DNA from: Plumapathes pennacea
Taxonomy: Eukaryota > Cnidaria > Anthozoa > Antipatharia > Myriopathidae
DNA: 64,000 nt
NCBI GenBank assembly: GCA_964036295.1
Contig: OZ038462.1
Coordinates: 31,520,855 to 31,584,854 of the forward strand
Direction: 5' to 3'
Shown: piece after piece, positions 24,633-35,800 of the stretch
Position numbering within the stretch: position 1 is the stretch's first letter
Layout: each line of letters starts with the position of its first letter
Notes under the pieces: generated by a model
Told to the model about the DNA's origin: nothing
The model's input: the letters and a program-made list of their open reading frames with translations, nothing else
Databases searched by the model: none
Position numbers and translations under genes: made by a program

Positions 24633-27600
24633 ATGTCTTTGAATCCAAACACCTCAAATCGCAACCAGGACCAGCTCCATCCATGGACAATACGTCACGA
24701 CTCGCTCTTTAAGGCCGTGTGGGACTGGATCATACTCATCCTCGTCATGTACACAGCGATTGAAATCCCCTTCTCGGTGACTTTCGTTCTGACTTTAGAA
24801 GACGAGGTGAACTGGTTCTGGGAGGGCATCACAATAGCACACATATGTAATTTAATTGTGGATCTCATGTTTATCATCGATATTGTCATTAACTTTCGCT
24901 CAACGTACGTCGAAGACGAAACAGATGAAATTGTCAGTAACCCGAGAAAAGTCGCTTGCCATTACCTCAAGTCATGGTTCGTGGTTGACTTCGTGGCTGC
25001 CATTCCGTTCGATTATATTTTCAGTTTCCAAGCGACCAAAGGAGGAGGTCATAAGGTAAGGCGTACCAGACACCGCGGAAATACGTTCTTGACGTCACTT
25101 CCGTTGGTCAGCGTTCTTCGCCATTATTATCTAACTCGAGGTAGAATTTTACAGCGTTTACAAGCCTCGTTTTGTTAGTTTGGCACCCGCTTGTATTTTG
25201 GCGGGAAAAAAAGAAGCGAGCGAGCATTCAAAATAAACAAAATACCGCTCTTGACCAGTTTGGTGCGCACGTCGATTTTGATGGAAGAAAGAGGTGGGAA
25301 TGTATTTCAGTTGAGCAAAGTGTCTTCCTCGGCCATTTCGGTGCCCACCTCAACTTAGTCTGGAAAAGAAAGCGTGCGTGCATTGGTAATAATCAAGAGT
25401 ATTTTTCTTGGTCAGTTTGGGGCCCGCTTGAAGTTTGGCGGGAAAAAAAGTGTCGAACGGCGCACGGCCAGAAAACGTTATGCGATACTTTCGTGACCGT
25501 TAAGTCAAATACCTCGTTCACTCCAATAAAACTTGTTTAGTTAGGTCGGCCGTTAACAATGCGCGCACGGCAAAACTAAACTGGTTTAAAACTCGTCCAA
25601 CTAAAGAACCTGTGCAAGGTGGTGTAAAATGTGTAATTAACACAAAATCAAACAGGTTTTAGAAAATGCAGTCTAGTAAACTCTGTTTAATTAAACAGGT
25701 TTAGTAGGTGTGAATAGGTATAGATCTTAGTATAGGTTCGTTTTCCATCAGGCAACTATGTTGATGGGGCTTCTAAAAACAGCGCGGTTGCTCCGCCTGG
25801 TGCGAGTGGCGCGAAAACTTGACCGCTACTCGGAGTACGGCACGGCAGTGGTCATCCTGCTCACGTGCTTATTCACTCTTGTCGCTCATTGGCTGGCATG
25901 TATCTGGCATTACATTGGCTACACGGAGAGCTATGACAGGTTCGGCTGGTTACATAAGTTGGCAGAGGAACTGGAGCTGCCACCAAACAACACTGCTGGG
26001 GCTGATATTCAGACAAGATACATCACAGCATTATATTTCACGCTCAGCAGTCTTACTAGTGTTGGATTTGGAAACGTGTCACCGAACACCGACGCGGAGA
26101 AGATATTTTCCATTAGTGTGATGATCATTGGTGGTATGTATAAATTATTTATTTTGTATATATACAATTTTCGTTTTTTCTTAGTTTTTTGCCTCCAATT
26201 TTCCTGATTGCTTCCTGCTTCGCCTTGTCAAAGCTCTTCGTCAACATGCTCTTCACCGCGCTGTTTTAATGATGTATTTTATGTTGTGGTGTGCTCAGCG
26301 TTATACTGATAAGGGGCTTCTCTTGTGGTAGACTTTAATTGTTGTGTCTAGCTCTGTTGTGTTGTACTGTCCTGCACTGTGCTGTGCTGTGATGTGCTGT
26401 ATTGTGCTGTACTGAACTGAACTGTGCGCTGTATTGTGCTGTATTGTACTAATATACTATACTGAACGGTACTGTGTTGTGCTGTGCTATATTGTACTGT
26501 ACTGCGCTGTGTACTGCTGTGCTGTGCTGTGCTGTGTGCTGTACTCATAACTTCCAACGCCAGACCAAAGTTTCACAGCAGTGTATTACTGGATAATTAT
26601 TAGACGACTTTACAGTTTTGAGTGCAAATAAAGGTCAAAACGAGTGCAAAGATGGGAGCATATTGCACTCGTCAGGAACCAGATCAGCTGGGAGTTTATT
26701 AACTTACGTGATCAGTTTTCGCAAGCAAAGTTTACGAACTCGTCATTTTTTGTTCCATCTTGCGCGCGGCAAGAACGTTTACCCTGTTTCGTTTGTCGTA
26801 TAATAAACAATTTATTACACGAAAAGTCGTGCAATACGGCTGGAGTGTATTTTTACGAGTCAGTTTTATTTTTTCTCGCTTGAAGCAGGCTCGAAAAAAA
26901 ATAAAACCGACTCGTAAAAATACTCCACCGTATTGCACTCCTTCCCGTGTAATAACCTCTTTGTAAACAAAATGTGTGATGTGTGTTTTTGCTCTTACAG
27001 CTCTTATGTATGCTTCTATCTTTGGTAACTTAACGGCCATTATTCAGCGACTATACTCCCGAAGCTCGCACTACCACCGTCGTCTGCGCCTCATTGAAGA
27101 GTTTGTAAAGTTCCATAAAGTCCCGAAGGGTTTGCGAGAAGAGATGGAGGAATATTTTCGACACGAATGGGCTTGCACAAACGGCGTAGACATGGAAAAT
27201 GTGAGTAATTCAGATTGAAAATTCAGTTGTTAAACTCTCAAACTGATCAAGGACTATCTATCTCTTGGTGGACAAAATGCCGGACGGAAGGACTGACTGT
27301 GTTGCACTTATTCCTTTGTAAAGAGGACACTTCATCCCTTAGTGTAAATAATTGAGAGAAGCAAGCTGCAATACGAATCTGTGCCAATTCAACCCATATT
27401 GTAAACCACAATTATCTCAGTCAATCAATCAGTCTTTACGGGAAGCGCTTGTTAAATGGTTAAACGCGATTTTTAGGGAGGACCTTCATCATACATACAA
27501 AGAAAAACCCTACTTATTTCAACAAAAATGTTATTGCTTCGATAGCAATAGTTTTTCAACAATATGGCAGCTAAATAAATCTTATAACTGCAAAAATTGG

Positions 27601-29417
27601 CTACGACAACATATAGATTCATGGAACAGCATGTAGAAGCAGCACAAAATATTTGCAGCTTGCTGTTCAATTGAAAATTTTTTTTTCTTTGTGTGTTTCG
27701 GGTGCGAAAAGTGCCATGCGAAAGCTGCCCGGGTTGAAACAAAATAATATCACCCATTGCATGGGTCTGTACGTGGTGTGTACAATGCATCATTCTGCTT
27801 ATTAATAGATTTATAGTTTACAGTATTTTACTTAGTTTAATACAGGATGGACTGTATGTTTTCTTTTGCTTCTCTTCCAGGTTTTAGAAAGGTTTCCAGA
27901 GTCCCTCAGAGCCGACATTTGCCTTCATCTGCACCAAAACCTCTTCTCTGAATGTCCAACGTTCAAGTCGGCAAGTGAAGGATGTATGAGAGCACTTGCT
28001 GTCAGATTCAAAGTTTTTCACTACCTGCCCGGCCACTGCATTATTAAACAAGGAGATGAAGTCAATAAGTTGTATTTTATCTGCAAAGGAGTGGTAGAGG
28101 TGGTAAAAGATGGAGAGACTGTGCTTACATTAGGTCAGTTTGGGCAGTTCTCTCACTGCCATGCTTTTATGTTCCTTTTTTAACCCTTTTATTCCCAAGT
28201 TCAAAATGCACGTTCCCCTAACCTTTCAAGAAGAAAATACATGAGTGATGTAATAAGAACTCATGATGTTTAATCAGCTTTCATCTGAGCAAGATATAAA
28301 AGAAACACGTTCTCCCTATTGTATCATATATCTCTGGTGAGAAAGTTAGAGGAGAAACTTGAAGTTGATCACTCTTGGAAACGTACATATCCTCAACAAC
28401 AACAATTAGACTATTTTCGTTAATAACTTTCATTTGAGTAGTCACTTTAGGTTGTATTTGACAATTTAGAAATAGCCGGGCATTTACTAGTTTGAGTCAA
28501 ATGATTCGAGTTTGTCACTGAATTAGATAAGGCGATGCCATATTGCAACTTTTTCAGAATTCCAGGCAAATTTGTGTTGTGCGAACTCAGTTCGCAGAAA
28601 ATATACACACATGTAGATAGGAAATCGACTCATTAATCTGTTTTTAACTCAGGAAAGGGAGACACCATTAGCTGCGACTATAGCACGGCCCAAAGCCAAC
28701 ACATTCCTCAGGCGGACGCTAGTTTGCGGTTCCAAACGCATGGGGTGATCCATTCGGTCACGTGGAGCGACTTGTTTGTCGTTCTGAAGGCGTACCCAGA
28801 CTTCAAGGAAGACTTCCTGGGGAGATTGGAAATCGCTTACAATCTCGGACAGCTAGACGAAGTAAGCGTCATTGAGCAATAAATTGGTTTTTTTGTTTGA
28901 ATGTTTCTACATGTTCGTGTTCTTGTATGCGTATTGAAAGTATCACTGTTTTTTGTTTTTGTTTTTGTTTTTGTTTTTGTAATTTTTCTTTGCTCAGGAC
29001 AGAGAAGTTAGTCAGTTTACTTCTGTATCGGGCCCAGGTCCCAGACGGTTGTCGAACGCTCGTTCCAATCTTTCCGCAACACCGGTACTTTTTGATTCGT
29101 GCGAACACAGCGGGTCGCCAACGCTGATGATAAACGGCAGAGTCCCCCAAAACAGGACCGAGGTGCTCGTTCAACAAGTGCCCCGAGGAAGCGACCCTAA
29201 GCTGCAGTCGATATCGACACAATCAGCGGGGCCGTCTAGTTTCACGTACGACCAGGAGTTCTGGCAAGTTGAGAGGAGGCTGAACAGAATCGAGGAAAAT
29301 CTTTCTGTCATGGAATCCAAGTTTACGCGAACTTTCGAAGAGATTCTTCGTGTTTTGCACCATAAAAAAAGTTCAGAGGAAGATCATAATCCTGATCATC
29401 GTACAACCAATGTTTAA
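24633..29417 (+). CDS. ERG-type (KCNH) voltage-gated potassium channel A, no PAS domain seen
   Basis: A plasma-membrane K+ channel of the ether-a-go-go-related subfamily. Six exons join in frame: 24633-25055, 25752-26133, 27001-27200, 27881-28133, 28653-28861 and 28998-29417 (628 residues). S1 begins after [13 protein letters not shown]4 is [20 protein letters not shown]. The pore filter SVGFGN is the GFGN form typical of ERG/EAG rather than GYG. S6 is [19 protein letters not shown], followed by the C-linker ([15 protein letters not shown]...NGVDMEN) and a cyclic-nucleotide-binding homology domain (LRADICLHL...ALYF-like [12 protein letters not shown]). The last exon ends in a predicted coiled coil ([20 protein letters not shown]). 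The N terminus is only about 18 residues before the pre-S1 segment, unlike vertebrate ERG with its PAS cap; a 5' exon at 20827 may extend it by 24. The channel call is firm; paralog naming is not attempted. Confidence 0.95.
25071..25175 (+). repeat. Dispersed repeat, copy 1 (second copy at 29761-29875)
   Basis: GCGGAAATACGTTCTTG, then CACTTCCGTTGGTCAGCG and CATTATTATCTAACT, ending ACAAGCCTCGTT. The same order of words recurs at 29761-29875, and a fragment (GTCAGTGTTCGTCGCCATTA) occurs at about 31191. Copy 1 begins 15 bp after the ERG A exon donor. Confidence 0.65.
25178..25445 (+). repeat. Diverged tandem repeat, about four units of 80-95 bp
   Basis: Units each contain a variant of GTTTGGCACCCGCTTGTATTTTGG or GTCAGTTTGGGGCCCGCTTG followed by a GGAAAAAAAG or GGAAGAAAGAGG word. 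Spacing is about 85 bp. It lies in ERG A intron 1. A 122-codon open frame runs through it, probably because the repeat period keeps frame, not because it is coding. Confidence 0.6.
26344..26545 (-). repeat. TGTGC/TGTAC-type degenerate simple repeat
   Basis: About 200 bp of short CTGTACTG, CTGTGCTG and GTTGTGCTG variants in ERG A intron 2. It is open on the minus strand as a Ser/Thr/Gln/His-rich frame, an artefact of the repeat. Confidence 0.8.
26806..26965. mobile_element. 160-bp hairpin MITE in ERG A intron 2
   Basis: The left arm ATTACACGAAAAGTCGTGCAA... through TTTACGAGTCAGTTTTATTTT is mirrored by AAAATAAAACCGACTCGTAAA... through CCCGTGTAAT. The loop is about 15 bp. It ends about 35 bp before the exon at 27001, so it crowds the acceptor region. 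Confidence 0.75.
28184..28378. mobile_element. TTAA-flanked piggyBac-like MITE, copy 1 (right end lost)
   Basis: The left end is TTAA then CCCTTTTATTCCCAAG. The interior (TTTCATCTGAGCAAGATAT, GTTGATCACTCTTGG) matches the other copies, but the final AGTGAAAGGGTTAA is missing. It lies in ERG A intron 4, 50 bp after exon 4. Confidence 0.65.
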
Positions 29418-30855
29418 ACAAGTTTGTACAGTTAATGGAAATAATTATTGCACGTAAGAAATGGAATTCACTCAACAAACAAAAATAACACATTACGCCA
29501 AAGTAATGGCACTGATTTTTCTGACGTTTCTTAGAGTTGCCTTGAAGAAGTAATTTAATGAAACGTTTACGAGTAGAACCTCAAAACTAAGATATATTAT
29601 GATAAGTTGCGACCTTTCCAAGAAGGGCAAGGGATTCAAATATTTAATTATTAGCTGCACACTTTTATAGATTTGTTTTTCAGTGCGAGGAAAATAGTAT
29701 CTTTGTATATCTCTATCTTTATCGACATATATAAATTTGTTTCTTTATATCTCTCGGGAACATCGCGGAAATACGTTCTTGTCGTCACTTCGTTGGTCAG
29801 CGTTCGTCACCATTATTATCTAACTTCTCATAATTTGAGGAAAATTTTACATTGTGTACAAGCCTCGTTCTCTTGTGCACAACTTATGTTATAGAAAATG
29901 CATTGAACTAACTTATATTTGAGTACCGAGTGCTAGTATTGAGTATATTAGCTATGTCTTGAGGTTTTACGAGCGTTACATTTAACTGCATAATCTGCAC
30001 TTAGATCCACGGTTTTGTGCAATAGCCGCTGACTCAAAAGCGCGGTGACCGCACGGCCCAAAAACGTGTTTCTGAGGTTTTTCTCTCGGGTATGTATATC
30101 TATTGACTACAGTTCACATCTTTATGTAGATAATTTACTGGACATGCATGACATGGCAAAAGCAAAAGGCTTAAATACACCACTTTCATTATAGTAGAGC
30201 TTATAACTCTCTATTAGTGTATATCATAACTGATAAGTTTTTCATTACTTTTTTTACTTTTTTCATTACCTTTTTGTACAGGCTTGGAAGATAATTAGTT
30301 ACTACGGGTTTTCAGGGTAAAAAACCGAAAGGATAATTACACAACGATACTCGAAACAACTTTGACTTTAATAAATTGTTGATAAAATTGTTGATAAAAT
30401 CCATTTTACTTTTATTCAACGGTAACAAATAGAACTCTAAACATTATCATTTTTGAATATATGAACTTAAAGCTGATTATCCCTGGAGGATTTATGATAC
30501 ACCTAAAGAAAATTGTTCTGAAAGTTAGCTGTATTCAATGACTGTGGCGTCAACTTTCCAAGAGAGAGATTAGATTTGGCGGAAAGTACATTAGCCAAGT
30601 TTGTCTGTGACAAACTTACATGTGAACATATGCAGCGTGTTAAAAATAAATTTTGTGTGGATATTTTCATTGGCTCAATATACACCAGACGACTAATTAT
30701 ACGTCTGGAAAAGTTAGTCGTCAGAGGGATATAACGCATCCAGATATAACCAAGGAGATGATTTTTTGACGGAAAATTCGTCGAATTATCTATTTTGGAC
30801 AAATCATCCGTCGATTCAAGCGCAGGCGAACTACTGTGTGGCATGAAATTTTCGC

Positions 30856-30920
30856 GGGAGTTTATTTTCGCGGATTTTCCAACGATTCGCGAAAATGAAA
30901 TCCCGCGAAAATAAACTCCC
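30856..30920. repeat. Short palindromic repeat
   Basis: GGGAGTTTATTTTCGCGG is followed after about 27 bp by CCCGCGAAAATAAACTCCC. Further TTCGCGAAAA words follow at 30940-31170, suggesting a decayed cluster of the same unit. Confidence 0.65.
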
Positions 30921-31384
30921 TCAAAAATATAATCCGCGAAAATTTACTCCATTATACACTTAGATTACTGAATTTCAATTACATTGACTGCAAACGAAAT
31001 CACAGCCTTCTTCTTTGCAACTGAAACAAAATGAACATTTTCTGCGTAACAACTGTAATAGTGTTGCTATGTACCAGTGCCGAACGTAAAATACCGGACA
31101 GAAACTTGTCTGAAATCCGCGAAAATTTGTTCCCAACAGTAAAATCTAAAATCTAAATTCGCGAAAATTGCTTCCTGCGAAACGCAAAAAGTCAGTGTTC
31201 GTCGCCATTATTTTGATTCTAGGTAGCTTTTTTTTTTCTTTTTTTTTAGTTTCCTGGTCACGGCTATTGAGGTTTTACAAGTACTAACGCTCGCACGCTC
31301 GAAACCGCGTAATCCCGGCGCAGGCTACACTGATAAATGTTTCTGCGGACAGGTTTTATTAAATTGGTGGAAGTAAAGCAAATA

Positions 31385-31531
31385 CAGTCGAACCCCGCTA
31401 TTTTGAAGTCGCCGGCACGGGACACGGAAAAATGTTCGAAATAGCCGATAGTAAATGACTGAAGAATGAAGCCAAGGGGATTCGGCTTGACTTCGAAATA
31501 ACGGGGAGTTCGAAATAGCGAGGTTCGACTG
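31385..31531. mobile_element. Complete pogo/Tigger-like MITE, copy 3
   Basis: Perfectly delimited: TA, then CAGTCGAACCCCGCTATTTT, and at the right AAATAGCGAGGTTCGACTG followed by TA. Length 147 bp. Internal words match copies at 2098 and 18303. It is the best-preserved of the three. Confidence 0.8.
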
Positions 31532-32453
31532 TACAATTAATAATCATCTCAGTCAAGAGAGGATGATATAAGAGAAGGACAACTTCCTGAAACCGAGCAA
31601 AAGAAACGGCTCAGCTATTAAAGCGAATCTAGAAAGCAGAACGCACAAAAACTATTATAGTGAATAAAAGCATTGACAAGCTTAATGTGACGTGCTTTAT
31701 TTGTAATTCAACGTGCAGCACTATAACTATCTTAGATAAAAATGGTAAAACTGACTAAAACATTAGTTTGTATCAAAACACAAGGTTTGCAATTGTATTT
31801 TTGAAACATCTATGACTTTTAGTCTCTAAATAAACATCAAGTCTCTTTTAACGATTAAAAAAAGGAGCATAATGAACGACATGAAAACAATTCCAAACTG
31901 CATATAGAGTGATACTGCTCAAGACAGTGCCAAATGCTCCATAGTTCTGCTCAAACGTGGTAAGGTAAGCAGGCAGAAAATCTTAATTGTGCTCATCGTA
32001 AATGCTCTAGTAAGCCCCCCTCCACAATGTCAAATTTTGAAAGTCTCCTCCTTCTAATAACACCAACCCCCCCATCCCCTCACCTTCACCCTGGCAACTT
32101 TGAGCACCAAAATCAGTAGACAAGACAATTGACGCCGCATTAGATCGGCTTGGTGATGTATTAGTCAACTTTATATTTTGTTGTCAGCTTATCTTTTAAA
32201 TATGCTCTCCTTTTGCCTGTCAGAGCATTTACGGTATCTATTTTCTACCTAAATATATTGACTGCAAAGAGCTATGGTTTAACTTTAGGATGAAAAACTA
32301 ACTTGCTGAGAGCGAGGCTGTTTACATGCTTTATAGGCTAAATCTGGGATAGCTAAGTTCTAAATTCTTTTAAGCCTGAAAATGATGTTTCGCTCAAAAA
32401 CGACTTTCTTGAAACATTCTGAGTAAAACAGATTCTTTAGTTGGCCCGTTTTG

Positions 32454-32486
<33 letters not shown>

Positions 32487-32530
32487 CTAACATTTTTTAT
32501 ACAAGATGTTAAGATGAAGAACTTGGTCAA

Positions 32531-32756
32531 CCCTTTTGACTCCCAAGCTCAACATACAGATTCTCCTAAGTATATAGTAAGAGGAAAGTGTAATAAGTGA
32601 TGTACAGATGTGTAGTGAGAATAAATACTTCAATCAATTTTCATCTGAGCAAGCTATCAAATTAAAAAAAAAAAAAAAAACGCCAAGTTATCCATACTGT
32701 ATAATATGTTTTTTATAAGAGAGTGAAAAAATCGACCACTCTTGGGAATAAAAGGG
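32531..32756. mobile_element. TTAA-flanked piggyBac-like MITE, copy 2
   Basis: Left end TCAA then CCCTTTTGACTCCCAAG; right end CTTGGGAATAAAAGGG then TTAA (32757-32760). The interior includes TTTCATCTGAGCAAGCTATC. It lies 70 bp beyond the ERG B stop codon, so it may contribute to that 3' UTR. Confidence 0.75.
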
Positions 32757-32825
32757 TTAAACCCCCTCGTTAGCATAATATTTGAACAACCGGGCCCTGA
32801 TACTGATAATAAGTTACCGTCGTGG

Positions 32826-35800
32826 TCACACAATAGTATTTTGTTTAATCGTTTGCTGCCTTAGAAGCACCAAGATCTCGTTGACATTTTGCTCGATGGC
32901 AGCAATTCTCTTTTCCAGTCTTTCCTCGGTTCCGACTTGGATTTCCTCGGCAGTTGATCTGGTTGCTGGGCATGGCCGAGACATGCGCAGAAGGGGAATC
33001 TCTTCCGTAGTGTCAAGTGACGTGTAACAATCATCACTGGGCTCTTTCTGAGAAACATGCAGTCATGATAAAACGAGAGTTGCCACAAGAAAGTCAAAGA
33101 AACATGTATTTCAGGGAGGCGGATGATCCTCGGAGTTTTAGGTGGGGGTTTGCCACACGCTTCTCAAAACCCTGACCGTATTTTAGACCAAAATATACAA
33201 TTTATACTTCTCTTTTTCAAAATTGTCCCAAAACTTTCTATATGATTTATTGTGATCTCATACGTCCCTGTCAAAAAAATACCATATCCCGAACTAAAAA
33301 GGCAAAATCTATTACCCTACTTCAGACTAAACCATACCATTGGGGGCGGCGCTTATCTGAAACTGATAGCTTGCATACGGGATCGTACATAAATACCTGA
33401 TATAACGTTATGCCAAGGTCAGTCTTCACGTTTGGCAGAGTATAGAATAATTCCTGCAGGTCCGAATAAATGGTGGCTAAACTCAAGACATCCTGACAGG
33501 TCACGTGGTAGACAACCGTAGCCAGCTGTGCTTCCAGGCTGCACTTAGATTTTATACCTGCCTTGGCAAACCTTGGATGACATCCCACAACACCGTGTCC
33601 ATCTGACGAGATACGAACAGAAATAAGCGTTTTGCAACAAACATGAAGCGCCTATCTGGTGGACAAGCCATTTAGACTTTCCTTGACGACCAAAGGCGAC
33701 AGAGTGGCGCTGCGTGAAGCAGAAAAGTTCGAAGCACCTATTTTGCCATTCTGGATGGTCTCTCTCTCTTTCTGAAACTTATGTTAAGTTGCTAGTTTGA
33801 TTTGCCAATTGTCGTCAACGTAATTTTAGAGTGAATCTGAAGATATTTTGGGATGCTTTTTAACGATTTGGATTGTCGGGTTTTTCGCGCATCAAACTGT
33901 GGCGGCTTCGACATGCAGCCGTACTTTGCTTTCTTTAAAGTAAAAAGAATAAACAATGATCATACTAATACAAACCAATGGTATGGACATGCAATCCATT
34001 GCGCATTACGTGGACAGTCCCACTGACGATGAAGCATAACTTGTCGACCTGGTCACCCTCCCTCAACAGCCAGTGCCCCTGAAGCAGATGTTCCGTTTTC
34101 ATTTTCGCCACAAGGGCCCTGCGACTGCTGTCACTCACGGCCCGAAACTGGACGTGGAACTTGGTGAAGAGTTGGTTATGAAGAAGAACCCGGATGTCTG
34201 CCTGCAGAGACTCAGGCAACCGGGGAAGAACCTGATAGTGGTCAAGAAATGGGCGCCAATTACAACTATGTTTTTGGGATTACCCAATCTTGTGTGCAGG
34301 GCCTTCTAACTTTGTTGGTGTGCAGTCCCAAATACCATTAATGCATCATTAAGCCTGAAGAGGCATATCCAGTATCTTGTTTACATTTGCCTTGTGGAAA
34401 TGTGTAAAGCATCGAATGCTGCTTTCTCTTCGAAAAGAAATTGCTTATTTCAAAATTGGTAAGAAGCACTTTTAGGCCAAATGATAGGATCTAATTGTCT
34501 TCTCAAACAAATCAGACGGGAATGAATTGCTAGTTCAGCTCAACCGAAAGTCCCAGTTGCTACATAACTGCCAATATCAACATTGGTAGTTTTTTTCTGC
34601 TCGCCGTTTTGATATCTATATGAGTTTCATCATAAATGTAGTTTGATATAAATTATTAATTAAATTTGTTTCTTACGTTTTTTATTTCCTCATCGGCCGG
34701 GAAGGCCTGGTCTTGAGTCACATACTCGCTAAGTATTTTCAGCAGAGAGGGAGGGACCTCATAACTCTCGGTGAATTCTTTAATTACACGGAGGTGCTGC
34801 ATGGTTTGGGCACTACTTGAGTACAGTCGCTGGATAATGGCCGTCAGGTTACCAAATATCACACCGTAGATGAAGGCTGGTTGAGGAAAAGGAAAAAAAC
34901 TTTAAGCAACCGAGGATCTACCTACGTCTACCCCATCCCCTCTCCCCTCTGCATTTTTTCCTTTTTCCTCAGTTGCTCCCCTGCCAAACTACAAAATGGC
35001 GCCCGGACGGAACTTGCCAACTTACTGAATTACTTAGTATACTCAAACTCATTCACTGACTGGCTCTCCCCTCACCTAATTCAGACTAATCACACCTTGA
35101 CACATATTCACTCAATTAACTCAATGAATCACCAACACACTAACTGACTGATTCATCAATTCAATCAAACACTCTTTATAAGAACCTAATGGGTTAAGAT
35201 TTGTCATTTAGACCCTCAAAATATAAGAATCTGCCATTTAGCCTAAAAAGTGAAACATGTTCCTATTTGGAAGAAAATCAGTCAACAACAGTTTAGTTTT
35301 GATGCTGTATGGTCATAAAGGGCTTGTTGTGGATTTAGAATAAATCAAATATGACCTTGAGCTGGGTCTATGTTTGTTAAAATTTTAGCCCATAATATTA
35401 GGCATAACATATGTTATGCATGACACGGTAGCAAGGAACCATTCCATATCGAATTAGTTTTCTGACCAGCAACAGGACTTTTCCTCTTTGAAAATATGAA
35501 CCTAATTTTCTCAGTTAGACATCAAATCTATAAGAACCTCTTTTAGGCTAACTTGGAAAAATACTGGTTCTTATAAGCGTTCGTACTATTATACTCACTA
35601 AATGACTCAAGCTATCACTCACCCAATCATTCATCATTTACTTGCCTCCTGTTCTTTATAGAGTTACCAAAACATATCGAAGCAGTAGTGTTCTAAGCGT
35701 AACTAACTTTCTCATTTTAGGCTTAGAAATGACAGCTAAGTTTTGATCTAATCCTTAATAGTGGTTTGAAAACTGGGCCCTGGGGAATAATGGTTACCTC

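Larger units (their letters stand above)
29418..32825. other. Spacer between the convergent ERG genes
   Basis: About 3.4 kb carrying both 3' UTRs and repeats: a dispersed repeat at 29761-29875, a hairpin at 30856-30920 (GGGAGTTTATTTTCGCGG and its inverse), a pogo-type MITE at 31385-31531, A tracts at 32457-32484 and 32665-32679, and a TTAA MITE at 32531-32756. No gene is seen. Confidence 0.6.

Noticed and set aside
25172-25540. 122-codon frame after ERG A exon 1
   Set aside because: It follows the phase of a diverged tandem repeat in an intron and is interrupted by no conserved motif.
26348-26557. Ser/Thr/Gln/His-rich minus-strand frame
   Set aside because: It is the translation of a TGTGC/TGTAC simple repeat.
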